Assembly (NCBI RefSeq): GCF_022678645.1
Contig: NZ_JALBWV010000067.1
Location: 1 to 44,185, forward strand
Direction: 5' to 3'
Length of the DNA stretch: 44,185 bases
Origin: Saccharopolyspora soli
Lineage (GTDB): Bacteria > Actinomycetota > Actinomycetes > Mycobacteriales > Pseudonocardiaceae
The notes beneath the pieces were generated by a model. That model was not told the DNA's origin and did no database searches. It worked only from the letters and a program-made list of their open reading frames with translations. Shown here one piece after another: positions 15,276-24,163 of this stretch. The first letter of the stretch is position 1; every line of letters starts with the position of its first letter. The translations under genes and the position numbers were made by a program.

Positions 15276-15686
15276 TCAGCCCGCGACCGGGGTCTCGTCG
15301 TCCTCGATGACCAGCGGGTACACGCCGTTCTCGTCGTGCACTTCGCGCCCGGTCACCGGCGGGTTGAACACGCACACCGTGCGCATCTGGGTCCGCGGTC
15401 GGAGTTGGTGCTTGTCGTGGTTGTTCAGCAGGTACAGCGAGCCCGGCTCGAGCTGGTGCACCTCGCCGGTCGCCTTGTCCTCGATCTCGCCCTCACCTTC
15501 GACGATGAACACCGCTTCGATGTGGTTGGCGTACCAGAAGTCGTTCACCGTGCCCGCGTAGAGCGTGGTCTCGTGCACCGAGAAGCCCACCCTCTCCTTG
15601 GCCAGCACGATGCGCTTGCTGCGCCAGTTCTCCGTCTTGATGTCGGCCTCGGTGTCCTCGATCTCCGAGAGGTGCCGGACGATCAC
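15276..15686 (-). CDS. ectC: L-ectoine synthase EctC
   Basis: This 136-residue cupin-fold protein starts at ATG 15686 with GGAGG upstream. It shows the family opening MIVRHLSEIEDTEADI, the metal and substrate region NHIEAVFIVEGEGEIED, and the SLYLLNNHDKHQLR core. EctC closes the ring of N-gamma-acetyl-diaminobutyrate to make ectoine. It is the third gene of the leftward ectABC operon, 51 bases after ectB. Length and motifs are normal. Confidence 0.97.
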   Translation of the reverse strand: MIVRHLSEIEDTEADIKTENWRSKRIVLAKERVGFSVHETTLYAGTVNDFWYANHIEAVFIVEGEGEIEDKATGEVHQLEPGSLYLLNNHDKHQLRPRTQMRTVCVFNPPVTGREVHDENGVYPLVIEDDETPVAG

Positions 15687-15737
15687 ATCTCCTCCAGTGG
15701 ATCTTCGATCAGTTCTGCGCCGCGTGCGGCGGGTCGG

Positions 15738-16985
15738 TCAGGCCAGGACAGCGTGCACTGAATCGCGCACGATTCGCAGTCCCTGCTCCAGTTCGTCATC
15801 CGAGACGGTCAACGGCGGCATGATCTTGAGGACCTCGCTGTCCGGGCCGGAGGTCTCCATCAGCAGCTTGCGGTCGAAGGCCGCCTTCGAGACCTTGCCC
15901 GCGACATTGGTGTCCTCGAAGCCGAGCCCGCGGGCCAGCCCGCGCCCCTTGGCCACCGCACCGCCGTGCTCGGTGGCGATTTCGGTCAGCACTGCACCGA
16001 CGCGCTCGCCCTTGGCGATGGTGGACTTCTCCAACTTGTCGTCGGTCCAGTAATGCTTCAGCGCTTCGGTGGCGGTGACGAACGCCGGGTTGTTGCCGCG
16101 GAAGGTGCCGTTGTGCTCGCCCGGCTCCCAGACGTCGTGCTCCGGCTTCATCAGCGTCAGGGCCAGCGGCAGCCCGTAGCCGCCGATCGACTTGGACAGG
16201 CACACGATGTCGGGCTGGATACCGGCTTCTTCGAAGCTGAAGAACGGGCCGGTGCGCCCGCAGCCCATCTGCACGTCGTCGACGATCATCAGCATGCCGT
16301 GCTTCTGGCACAGGTCGTAGAGCCCGCGCAGCCACTCCGGCCGGGACGAGTTGATGCCGCCCTCGCCCTGCAGCGTCTCGACGATCACCGCGGCCGGTTC
16401 GTTGAGCCCGCTGCCGCTGTCTTCCAGCAGTCTCTCGAAGTACAGGAAGTCCGGCACCTGGCCGTCGAAGTAGTTGTCGTAGGGCATCGGCGTGGCGTGC
16501 ACCAGCGGGATTCCGGCGCCGCCGCGCTTCATCGAGTTGCCGGTGACCGAGAGCGAACCCAGCGTCATGCCGTGGAAGGCGTTGGTGAAGCTGATGATCG
16601 ATTCCCGCCCGGTGATCTTGCGGACCAGCTTGAGCGCCGACTCCACCGAGTTGGTGCCGGTCGGGCCGGGGAACTGGACCTTGTAGTTCAGCCCGCGCGG
16701 TTTGAGCACGGTGTCCCGGAAGGTCTCCAGGAACTGCCGTTTGGCCACCGTTGACTGGTCGAGGCCGTGGGTGACCCCGTCACGTTCGATGTAGTCGATG
16801 AGCTTCCGCTTCAGCAGCGGGTTGTTGTGCCCGTAGTTGAGCGCGCCAGCACCGGCGAAGAAGTCCAGGTACGCGGTGCCGTCTTCGTCGTAGAGGTAGC
16901 TGCCGCCCGCGCGGTCGAAGACCGTCGGCCAGGTTCGGCTGTAGCTGCGGACTTCTGATTCCAGGGTTGCGAAGATGTCGTTCAC
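15738..16985 (-). CDS. ectB: Diaminobutyrate-2-oxoglutarate aminotransferase EctB
   Basis: The start is GTG 16985 with GGAGG just upstream, giving 415 residues. It is a class III PLP-dependent aminotransferase that forms L-2,4-diaminobutyrate from aspartate semialdehyde, the first step of ectoine synthesis. Visible features are FAGAGALNYGHNNP (near 45), the PLP-phosphate region GPTGTNSVESALKL (near 110), IVDDVQMGCGRTG (near 230) and the PLP lysine in LSKSIGGYGLPL (near 258). It is the middle gene of ectABC and lies 87 bases after ectA. Confidence 0.97.
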   Translation of the reverse strand: MNDIFATLESEVRSYSRTWPTVFDRAGGSYLYDEDGTAYLDFFAGAGALNYGHNNPLLKRKLIDYIERDGVTHGLDQSTVAKRQFLETFRDTVLKPRGLNYKVQFPGPTGTNSVESALKLVRKITGRESIISFTNAFHGMTLGSLSVTGNSMKRGGAGIPLVHATPMPYDNYFDGQVPDFLYFERLLEDSGSGLNEPAAVIVETLQGEGGINSSRPEWLRGLYDLCQKHGMLMIVDDVQMGCGRTGPFFSFEEAGIQPDIVCLSKSIGGYGLPLALTLMKPEHDVWEPGEHNGTFRGNNPAFVTATEALKHYWTDDKLEKSTIAKGERVGAVLTEIATEHGGAVAKGRGLARGLGFEDTNVAGKVSKAAFDRKLLMETSGPDSEVLKIMPPLTVSDDELEQGLRIVRDSVHAVLA

Positions 16986-17072
16986 GATCCTCCGTTCGGC
17001 CAGGCAGCGCGTGGTCGCGCGGCCCGGCACTGCAAGAACAAGATTTCGTGCCGGTTGCGACGGCGGTGGCGG

Positions 17073-17639
17073 TCAAGATCCGGCCGCGACGGCCGGTGCC
17101 ACCGCGAACGGCCCGATGCGGTACAGGTCCTCCCCCAGGTGCGCATCCGGGAACAGGTCAGCGGAGAACAGTTCGCTGCGCTCCACGTTCGCCGCGCGCT
17201 TGCGCGCCAGCGCGGCGAACAGGTTGATCGAGGCGGCGTTGTCCGCGGTGATCGTCGTCTCCAGGTACCGCACTCCGCGCGGCAGCACGCGATCCACCAG
17301 GTGGCCCAGGAGCCGACCTGCCACGCCACCACCGCGCTGGGAGGCATCGACGGCGACCTGCCACACGACGAGCGTGTCGGGCGCGTCCGGCCGGATGTAG
17401 CCGGTCACGAATCCCACCACCGCACCGTCGATGCGTGCCACCGCGGAGGTTTGCGCGAAGTCCCGACACCACAACAAATACGCGTACGGCGAGTTCACAT
17501 CGAGCACTGCCGAATCGCAGGTGATTCGGTAGAGCTCTGGGCCGTCCGCGACGACCGGAGTGTCGATCTCCAACGGCCCGGCTGAACCGCTTGCGCCATT
17601 CCGTTCGTCGATGTCATGGCTCGGTTTGTCGCCGGTCAT
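17073..17639 (-). CDS. ectA: L-2,4-diaminobutyrate acetyltransferase EctA
   Basis: A 188-residue GNAT-family enzyme that acetylates diaminobutyrate at the gamma nitrogen. The EctA signature DVNSPYAYLLWCRDFAQTS is present near 46-64, and the acetyl-CoA-binding region SQRGGGVAGRLLGHLV near 98-113. The first ~25 residues are variable and Ser/Gly/Asp-rich. ATG 17639 has no obvious ribosome-binding site, so the mRNA may be leaderless or the start slightly different. It is the first gene of the ectABC(D) cluster. Confidence 0.95.
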   Translation of the reverse strand: MTGDKPSHDIDERNGASGSAGPLEIDTPVVADGPELYRITCDSAVLDVNSPYAYLLWCRDFAQTSAVARIDGAVVGFVTGYIRPDAPDTLVVWQVAVDASQRGGGVAGRLLGHLVDRVLPRGVRYLETTITADNAASINLFAALARKRAANVERSELFSADLFPDAHLGEDLYRIGPFAVAPAVAAGS

Positions 17640-17920
17640 GCTTTGCCAACTTAACAGAACATCCGAAACGCGTCAGCTTCTCATGCGTTTCGAGATCGTT
17701 CTACCAGGCGAGACGCGATTTTACACGTGAGAAGCACTACAGAAACGTTGCTTCGCGCTCCGGCGCGGTGCTAACCGGCTGTGGCCACTTTCTTTGATCA
17801 ATGCATTCAGGACAGCGCTGACCTGCGAAGACATGGATTTTTTCGGAGCGTTCGCACGGCTTCGGGGCGCAGAATTCCAATACTTGAAAATGACTGCTCA
17901 AATCGGGTGAACAGCAAAGC
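17640..17920. promoter_or_regulatory. ectA upstream region with inverted repeat
   Basis: This 280-base gene-free stretch is less GC-rich than its surroundings and should hold the ect promoter. GCTTCTCA (17676-17683) and TGAGAAGC (17728-17735) are a perfect inverted pair 44 bases apart, 37 to 96 bases before ectA. They may bind an osmotic regulator. No gene is supported here. Confidence 0.4.
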
Positions 17921-17956
17921 GCAGGCGGCCCGCCCCCTTCCGGGCGGACCGCCTGC
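17921..17956 (-). terminator. Terminator hairpin downstream of the protease gene
   Basis: The arms 17921-17935 and 17942-17956 (GCAGGCGGCCCGCCC and GGGCGGACCGCCTGC) pair over 15 positions with one mismatch and a 6-base loop. They sit 11 bases past the protease stop. Confidence 0.8.
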
Positions 17957-17967
17957 GGAGGCGGGTG

Positions 17968-18693
17968 CTACACGCCCGCCAAGGACTGGATCCAGTCGCG
18001 GTACTCGGTGATGTTGGTGTAGGCGGTGGTGGTCTGCCGGTCACTGGTCGAAGCCACGCCTACCTGCACGTTCCCGGAGAACATCGGTCCGCCGGAGTCA
18101 CCCCCGGCCGGGATCCCGTCGCCGCGGCTCGCGCAGACCGCGGTGCCGCCGCGGTAGTCGCTGCACGCGATATCGGTCACGTCCACGTCGGCGACCTTGA
18201 GGATCTGCGACTGGCACTCGATCTCGGGGCGATCGGTGCAGGTCGCGCCCCAGCCGTAGGTCTGCACGGTCTGACCGACCTCGACGTCGCCGACCGAGCC
18301 CAGCGGGGCGTACTCGGTCTGCACCGCGTGGTCGATGTTGACCAGCGCCAGGTCCGCCGTGTCGTGGATGTGCACGCCGCCAGGCTTGGCCGAGGCTTGC
18401 TCGCCCTGCGTCTGGTCGACGTTGCCGATGTTGAAGCTGACGCTGTCCCCGGCGCCTTCCACGCAGTGCTGCGCGGTGAGCACCCACTCCGGGGCGATGA
18501 TCGTGGCGGTGCAGGTCTCCTGACCGTCGACGAACAACCGCGCCGCCCACGGCGCGCTGTCCACCTCCCGTCCGTCGATGATGTTGGTATGCACGTCCGG
18601 CGGCGGGGTCTGTTCCGCCTGGGCCGGAACGGCGAACGCCGCGGCGGCCAACGCCACCCCGGCGGCACCGGCGAGATTTCGGGCGAGCGACAC
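17968..18693 (-). CDS. Secreted trypsin-like serine protease (S1 family)
   Basis: GTG 18693 with GGAGAT upstream gives 241 residues starting MSLARNLAGAAGVALAAAAF, a classic signal peptide cut after AVPAQA. The S1 catalytic triad is visible: His in LTAQHC, Asp in TADLALVNI, and Ser in GDSGGPMF. An activation-type N-terminus (NIIDGREVDSAPW, where trypsins have IVGG) follows a short propeptide. Several cysteine pairs fit the fold. It is an exported endopeptidase, probably nutritional. It lies upstream of, and reads toward, the ect cluster, separated from it by its own terminator. Confidence 0.9.
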   Translation of the reverse strand: MSLARNLAGAAGVALAAAAFAVPAQAEQTPPPDVHTNIIDGREVDSAPWAARLFVDGQETCTATIIAPEWVLTAQHCVEGAGDSVSFNIGNVDQTQGEQASAKPGGVHIHDTADLALVNIDHAVQTEYAPLGSVGDVEVGQTVQTYGWGATCTDRPEIECQSQILKVADVDVTDIACSDYRGGTAVCASRGDGIPAGGDSGGPMFSGNVQVGVASTSDRQTTTAYTNITEYRDWIQSLAGV

Positions 18694-18896
18694 GCTGATC
18701 TCCTTCGGTTCGCGAGGACGCAGCTGGTTCGAACCGAAAACAGACTCTTCACTCGATCGAGTGATGCTGTCCATCGCTTGAGCACAAGTCGCCAATTCCT
18801 GGCGAAATGATCGAATTTGATCAAGATGCCCGCTGCTCGCGGGGGCCGAACAATCGGATCGAATTCCCGTATTTCACGTAATGAGGGGGAACCGCG

Positions 18897-19670
18897 ATGG
18901 AGATCACCGCGTACCCGCCGGGTATGCCGTGCTGGGTCGATATGGGTAGCCCCGACATGGCGGCATCGAAGAACTTCTACAGCCAGTTGCTCGGCTGGGA
19001 TTACGAGGACGCCGGGCCGGAATCCGGTGGTTACCAGTTGGCCACGGTGCGCGGGAAGCGCGTCGCGGGTATGGGGCCGCAGTTCCAGGAGGGCGTCCCG
19101 ACGGTGTGGACCACCTACCTGGCGGTCGCTGACGCCGACGCCACGGCCCGCTCGGTGCGCGACGCGGGCGGCCGGGTGTTCCTGGAACCGATGGATGTCC
19201 TGGACCAGGGGCGGATGGCGGTCTTCGCGGATCCCACCGGTGCGGTGGTAGCGGCTTGGCAGCCCGTCCGGATGCCGGGTTCCGGGCTGGTCAACGAACC
19301 GGGTGCGGTGTGCTGGAACGAACTCGACACCCGCGACCCGGAGGGGGCGAAGGCGTTCTACGGCAAGGTTTTCGGCTGGTCCACCAGTGAGGTGCCGATG
19401 GCGGAGGCGCCCTACTCGATGTGGCACCTCGGCGACGTGGAACAGCCCATCGGCGGCATGATGAAAATGGGCAAGAACTGGCCAGCCGAGGTGCCGCCGC
19501 ACTGGATGGTCTGCTTCGCGGTGCACGACGCCGATACCGCCGTGGAAATAGTCCGCGAACTCGGCGGTGCGGTGTTCTACGGCCCAGAAGACATCGGGCC
19601 GGGCCGGTTCGCTGTGGTCGCCGACCCGCACGGCGCGGCTTTCGGCGTCCTCAAGCTCCGGGCGCCGTAG
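18897..19670 (+). CDS. Two-domain VOC family protein
   Basis: A 257-residue protein starts at ATG 18897 after GAGGGGGAACC. It consists of two tandem glyoxalase-like domains, about 1-125 and 130-257. Each opens with a W-x-(D/E) and K/A-F-Y motif (PCWVDMGSPDMAASKNFY; VCWNELDTRDPEGAKAFY) and closes with GRFAVVADPxGA-type strands. This matches the actinobacterial 'hydroxylase'/Cfp30B-like VOC group, whose substrates are poorly known. It stands alone. Confidence 0.85.
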   Translation: MEITAYPPGMPCWVDMGSPDMAASKNFYSQLLGWDYEDAGPESGGYQLATVRGKRVAGMGPQFQEGVPTVWTTYLAVADADATARSVRDAGGRVFLEPMDVLDQGRMAVFADPTGAVVAAWQPVRMPGSGLVNEPGAVCWNELDTRDPEGAKAFYGKVFGWSTSEVPMAEAPYSMWHLGDVEQPIGGMMKMGKNWPAEVPPHWMVCFAVHDADTAVEIVRELGGAVFYGPEDIGPGRFAVVADPHGAAFGVLKLRAP

Positions 19671-19691
19671 TCCATTGTGGACTTTGCGAGG

Positions 19692-20003
19692 TCAGCTGTC
19701 GATCTGGTCGTGGTGCTGGTCTTCGATGGCCCGCTTCTCGCCGCGGTAGAGCCGACGTTGCCCGCGCTCGGAAGTCCGGTCGTTGGCGATGACGACCGCG
19801 ACCCACGGCAGCGCCCCGGTGACGACCACGATGCCGAGCGCGAGCCACCAGATGTGCGCGAGCAGCCCGGCGGCGGTGAAGCCAACCAGGTGCACCGCCA
19901 TGAGAACGGCGTAAACCCGCTTGCGATGGCGCTGCTCAGCATCGAAGGACGGTGCCGCATCGGTGATCAACACCGGCTCGTCGCGATGCCGCCTACGCCA
20001 CAC
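19692..20003 (-). CDS. DUF3099 small membrane protein
   Basis: GTG 20003 with GGGAGG upstream gives 103 residues. The family opening PVLITDAAPSFDAEQRHRKR is followed by two membrane helices (about 34-57 and 60-80) and a charged cytoplasmic tail. DUF3099 proteins are widespread in actinobacteria and uncharacterised. It is transcribed on the same strand as the DUF2127 gene upstream, 60 bases away. Confidence 0.82.
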   Translation of the reverse strand: MWRRRHRDEPVLITDAAPSFDAEQRHRKRVYAVLMAVHLVGFTAAGLLAHIWWLALGIVVVTGALPWVAVVIANDRTSERGQRRLYRGEKRAIEDQHHDQIDS

Positions 20004-20063
20004 GGCCACCTCCCAACCGGGCCACACCACGGCCTACCCAACGAGCCCCAACCCAAAGCACGA

Positions 20064-20540
20064 TCACTGGGACTGGCGTCGTAGTTCGCGGTACTCCTTC
20101 TGGACGAGCACGATGATCACCACGTCCAGCAGGGCGAAGAGGGGTAGGACCGCTGAGTGCGTTTGGATCGCTCGGAGGAGTTCGGCTATTACGAACAGCG
20201 CCAGTGCCGTTGTCGCTACCGGGTACATCGGCACTATCTTGCGCAGCAGCGCGATCACCAGGCCGAGTTTGATCACTCCGTGCGCCACCAGGTAGATGAT
20301 CACGAACGTGCGGCTGCCGCCCACGAAGTGCTGCACCGCCACCTCGAAATGCCCGGCGAGCGCGCCGCTGGGCGGCCCGAGCAGATCTCGCGTGACGACC
20401 GCGTGCGCGAACCGGCTCACAACGGCCGGGGGCAGGAAGATCAGGACTATTCCGGCGACCAGTTGCGTCGCGCCGTCCAGGCCCTTCAGCCAGACGGCGA
20501 CTCGGAACAACTTGTCGGTCAGCGTGCTCGGCGCACTCAC
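20064..20540 (-). CDS. DUF2127 membrane protein
   Basis: From GTG 20540 the product has 158 residues with four hydrophobic helices: KGLDGATQLVAGIVLIFLPP, FVIIYLVAHGVIKLGLVIAL, PVATTALALFVIAELLRA and VLPLFALLDVVIIVLVQKEY. The last ends in the basic KEYRELRR motif seen in DUF2127 proteins. Function unknown. An upstream in-frame ATG at 20636 would add a non-hydrophobic extension and looks less likely. Confidence 0.78.
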   Translation of the reverse strand: MSAPSTLTDKLFRVAVWLKGLDGATQLVAGIVLIFLPPAVVSRFAHAVVTRDLLGPPSGALAGHFEVAVQHFVGGSRTFVIIYLVAHGVIKLGLVIALLRKIVPMYPVATTALALFVIAELLRAIQTHSAVLPLFALLDVVIIVLVQKEYRELRRQSQ

Positions 20541-20696
20541 CGCTCCATGATGCGCGCCGGGATCCAACACGGCGATCTTGCTGGCCAAACTTGTCGATCG
20601 ACTCGCGGCGGCTGCTGGGCACCCGGCGGCCCGCAAGTGTGCGATACCTGACAGATCAGGAGAGGTTCGTCAAAAGACCTGGTCAGGTAGCCTCGG

Positions 20697-20769
20697 AGCC
20701 GCTGAGGGGACTCGAACCCCTGACCGTCCGCTTACAAGGCGGGCGCTCTACCAGCTGAGCTACAGCGGC
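20697..20769 (-). tRNA. tRNA-Thr (anticodon UGU)
   Basis: The minus strand folds as a full cloverleaf: acceptor stem GCCGCTG/CAGCGGC, a D arm around GCTCAGCTGGTAGAGC, anticodon loop CTTGTAA (anticodon TGT) and T arm AGGGGTTCGAGTCCCCT. The first anticodon-stem pair is C-A. The 3' CCA is not encoded. It is not disrupted, and no element boundary adjoins it. Confidence 0.95.
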
Positions 20770-21002
20770 ACGCACTTTCCTCGTGCGGGGACATCGTAAG
20801 CGTCGATCCGGCGCGGTTGGAAAGCGGCTGCTACGACTTCTAGCGGACGATGGCCGTCGTCGCGGCGGCGACCTCCGGAAATTCAGTGATGGACGCCACA
20901 GATGGTGGGTGCAACGGTCGGCTTATGACAGGCGATGCCCGAGGGGAAGATCAGGCACGGCGATCCGCTGGTAGGGCGGCGCGGCAGGAAGGAAGACCAG
21001 CA
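20770..21002. other. Intergenic region between tRNA-Thr and the exporter gene
   Basis: It should contain the divergent promoters for the tRNA and the exporter. No clear operator or gene was recognised. Confidence 0.4.
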
Positions 21003-22445
21003 GTGGGAATCACGCAGCGCGCCCGCGGTGTGCTGCGGCGGCGCGATCCGGAGGCCACCCTCCCGCCGGGTGCGCGCAACGTCGTCCACGGGCCCGCGCT
21101 GCCCGATGAATCCACCCTCCACCTCGTCCTGGACCTCGGCCTGCGCATCGGCGAGGTGCAGATGGCCAGCGGCGCGGGCGCCTCGGACGTGACCGCGACG
21201 ATCATCGGCGTGGTCAACGCGTACGGTCTGCCGCACTGCGAGGTGGACGTGATCTACACGTCGATCACGGTGTCCTGCTACCGGGGCACCGACCTGCCGC
21301 CGATCACCTCGCTGCGGGTGGTCCGCAACCGGTCCATCGACTACACCCGGCTCGCTGATGTCGAGGCGCTGCTCCGGCGGATCACCGCCGGGGAGGTGAC
21401 CGCCTCCGACGCCTACCGTGAGCTGGACCGGATCACCACCGCGCCGCACCCGTTCCCGCGCTGGGTCGCGACGCTGGCCTGGGCGGGCATGGCCGCCTCG
21501 CTGGCGGTGCTGCTCGGCGGCGGCACGGACTGGAAGCTCCCGCTGATCGCGGCCGCGGCGACCGCGCTGGTGGACCGGATCGGCCGGTTGCTGAACAGGC
21601 GCGCGTTGCCGTTCTTCTTCCAGCAGATCGTCGGCGGCGCGATCGCCACCAGCGTCGCCCTGGGCTGCTACTCCCTCGGCTGGCTGCAAAACGCTGACTT
21701 GGCGGTGGCGGCGAGCATCATCGTGTTGTTGTCCGGGATGACCGTGGTCGGCTCCATGCAGGACGCGGTCACCGGGTACAACGTGACCGCCGCGGGTCGG
21801 ACAGCGGAGCTCGGACTGATGTCGGCCGGGTTGATCGCCGGTGTCGTGCTGGCGCTCTACGTCGGTGTGCGCATCGGTGGCGACGCCGTCAGCGGCCTCG
21901 ACGCGCAGGCCATCGGACGTGCCGGAGTGTTGGCGCCGGGACTGCACCTGCCCGTGCAGATGCTCGCCGGTGCGTCCACGTCGGCTTGCTTCGCGCTCGC
22001 CAGCTATGCGCCGCCGCGACCGCTGCTGGCGGCTGGCATCGGCGGAGGTGTCGCGGCGGCGGTGCACGCGCTGCTGACGACGGTGGCCGACGTGCACACC
22101 GTGCTGGCCGGTGCGGTGGCGACCACCGTGGTCGGTTTCGTCGGCGGGATCATCGCGCGGCGGCTGCGGATTCCCGCGCTGGTGATCGCGGTTTCCGGCG
22201 TGGCGCCGCTGTTGCCCGGTCTGGCGACCTACCGCGGGCTGTACGAGCTGTCCGTGCTGGGCAGCCCGTCGGGAGTGGCCACGCTGATGCTCGCGGTCGC
22301 CACCGGACTCGCGCTCGGCGCTGGTGTGGTGCTCGGGGAGTACCTCGCCCAGCCGGTGCGCACCAGCCTCGGTAGGTTGGAACGCCGTATTTCCGGGCCG
22401 CGGATGTCCGGTCCGCTGCGCCCCACCCGGCGGCGGTTGGATTGA
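21003..22445 (+). CDS. Threonine/serine exporter of the ThrE family
   Basis: GTG 21003 after GGAAGGAAG gives 480 residues. The N-terminal half is a ThrE-type domain, with a soluble region (GLRIGEVQMASGAGASDVTATI) and then five membrane helices. The C-terminal half (about 310-460) is a second ThrE_2-type membrane domain. The overall arrangement equals Corynebacterium ThrE, which exports threonine and serine by proton-motive force. About ten membrane segments are visible. Specificity is inferred from the family. No linked biosynthetic gene is present. Confidence 0.85.
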   Translation: MGITQRARGVLRRRDPEATLPPGARNVVHGPALPDESTLHLVLDLGLRIGEVQMASGAGASDVTATIIGVVNAYGLPHCEVDVIYTSITVSCYRGTDLPPITSLRVVRNRSIDYTRLADVEALLRRITAGEVTASDAYRELDRITTAPHPFPRWVATLAWAGMAASLAVLLGGGTDWKLPLIAAAATALVDRIGRLLNRRALPFFFQQIVGGAIATSVALGCYSLGWLQNADLAVAASIIVLLSGMTVVGSMQDAVTGYNVTAAGRTAELGLMSAGLIAGVVLALYVGVRIGGDAVSGLDAQAIGRAGVLAPGLHLPVQMLAGASTSACFALASYAPPRPLLAAGIGGGVAAAVHALLTTVADVHTVLAGAVATTVVGFVGGIIARRLRIPALVIAVSGVAPLLPGLATYRGLYELSVLGSPSGVATLMLAVATGLALGAGVVLGEYLAQPVRTSLGRLERRISGPRMSGPLRPTRRRLD

Positions 22446-22457
22446 TCAGCCGTGCCG

Positions 22458-22485
22458 CGTTTGGCCTGCTAATTCCGGCCAAACG
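22458..22485 (+). terminator. Terminator-like hairpin after the exporter gene
   Basis: CGTTTGGCC (22458-22466) and GGCCAAACG (22477-22485) are perfect complements with a 10-base loop, just past the exporter stop. Confidence 0.7.
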
Positions 22486-22587
22486 ACTCACGGCGGGCGG
22501 TCGGCGTTTGCACCACACGCAGTACGCAGGCGCGGGCTCGATTAGCTAGCCTCGCGACAGGTGGATGACACGGCGGGAGGAATACCG

Positions 22588-24027
22588 GTGAGCAGGGCCA
22601 GTACGCCCGACCGAGCGGATTTCGTCGTAGTCGCGAACCGACTGCCGGTGGATCTGGAACGCCTCGACGACGGCACCGAACGTTGGAAGCACAGCCCCGG
22701 CGGGCTGGTCACCGCGCTGGAGCCGTTCCTGCGCGCCCGGCGCGGCGCGTGGGTCGGCTGGCCGGGCGTCGCCGACATCGAGGTCGAGCCGTTCGCCGAC
22801 GACGGCCTGCACCTGCATCCGGTGCCGTTGACGGCGGACGAATTCGCGGAGTACTACGAGGGCTTCTCCAACGCCACGTTGTGGCCGCTGTACCACGACG
22901 TGGTCGTGCCGCCGGTTTTCGACCGCGCCTGGTGGAACGCGTACCGACGGGTGAACCGGCGCTTCGCGCAGGCCGTCGCGCAGGTCAGCGCCGAGGGCGC
23001 GACGGTCTGGGTGCAGGACTACCAGCTGCAGCTGGTGCCCGCCATGCTCCGGGAACTGCGACCCGACCTGCGGATCGGGTTCTTCCTGCACATCCCGTTC
23101 CCGCCGGTCGAGCTGTTCATGCAGCTGCCGTGGCGCACCGAGATCGTGCGCGGACTGCTCGGCGCCGACCTGGTCGGCTTCCACCGGCCGGGCGGGGCGC
23201 AGAACTTCCTGTGGTTGGCCCGCCGCCTGGCCGGGTTCGAGCCCAGCCGCGGTCAGGTCGGCGTCCGGTCCCGGCCGGGCGTGGTGCAGGTCGGCGACCG
23301 CACCGTGCGAGTTGGCGCGTTCCCGATCTCCATCGCCGCCACCGAACTCGACCGGTTGGCGCGCACCAAGGAGATCCAGCAGCGCGCCCGGACGCTGCGC
23401 GCGGAACTGGGCAATCCGCGCAAGATCATGCTCGGCGTCGACCGGCTCGATTACACCAAGGGCATCGACGTGCGGCTGCACGCGGTGCACGAACTGCTCG
23501 CCGAAGGCCACATCAAGGCCGAGGACGTGACGATGATCCAGATCGCCACGCCCAGCCGGGAACGCGTCGAGCACTACAAGCAGATGCGCGAGGACATCGA
23601 GCGCGAGGTCGGGCGGATCAACGGCGAGTTCGGCCGGGTCGGCCATCCAGCCGTGCACTACCTGCACACCTCGGTGGACCGCAAGGACCTGGTGGCCTTC
23701 TACTGCGCCGCCGACCTGATGGTCGTGACCCCGGTGCGCGACGGCATGAACCTGGTGTGCAAGGAATACGTGGCCTGCCGGTACGACCTCGGCGGCGCAC
23801 TGGTGCTGAGCGAATTCGCCGGTGCTGCGGCGGAGCTCACGAGTGCGTTCCTGGTGAACCCGCATAACCTGGATGGTGTGAAGGACGCGCTGCTCGCCGC
23901 CCTCGACATCGATGAAGCGGAGGGACGCCGTAGGATGCGCGCACTGCGTCGGCAAGTGCTCACGCACGACGTCGACCGCTGGGCGCGGTCGTTCCTCGAA
24001 GCACTGGGCACACCCCTCGCGGACTAG
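22588..24027 (+). CDS. otsA: Trehalose-6-phosphate synthase OtsA
   Basis: GTG 22588 with GGAGGAAT upstream gives 479 residues; the longer ATG frame from 22561 is less likely. It is a GT20 glycosyltransferase that joins a nucleotide-glucose to glucose-6-phosphate. Motifs visible are FVVVANRLPVDL, HSPGGLVTAL, WVQDYQLQLVPAMLR, FFLHIPFPP, GVDRLDYTKGI and the C-terminal PVRDGMNLVCKEYVA. It is followed 136 bases later by the OtsB fusion gene, so the two steps of the OtsAB pathway are encoded together. Length is normal. Confidence 0.96.
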   Translation: MSRASTPDRADFVVVANRLPVDLERLDDGTERWKHSPGGLVTALEPFLRARRGAWVGWPGVADIEVEPFADDGLHLHPVPLTADEFAEYYEGFSNATLWPLYHDVVVPPVFDRAWWNAYRRVNRRFAQAVAQVSAEGATVWVQDYQLQLVPAMLRELRPDLRIGFFLHIPFPPVELFMQLPWRTEIVRGLLGADLVGFHRPGGAQNFLWLARRLAGFEPSRGQVGVRSRPGVVQVGDRTVRVGAFPISIAATELDRLARTKEIQQRARTLRAELGNPRKIMLGVDRLDYTKGIDVRLHAVHELLAEGHIKAEDVTMIQIATPSRERVEHYKQMREDIEREVGRINGEFGRVGHPAVHYLHTSVDRKDLVAFYCAADLMVVTPVRDGMNLVCKEYVACRYDLGGALVLSEFAGAAAELTSAFLVNPHNLDGVKDALLAALDIDEAEGRRRMRALRRQVLTHDVDRWARSFLEALGTPLAD

Positions 24028-24163
24028 CTGCGAGTAACCGGTCCGCAACACGGACACCACAGCTTCAGCGATACTGATTGAACCCGGTCGCCGTCAACGA
24101 TCACCATCGACGACGCGACCCGGATCGATCCACGTCCCACCGACCCACGCCCCCATTAGGAGT

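Noticed and set aside
20697..20769. tRNA-Thr as the integration site of the left-hand element
   Set aside because: It lies over 11 kb from the integrase with ordinary chromosomal genes between, and no partial tRNA copy was seen near the integrase.
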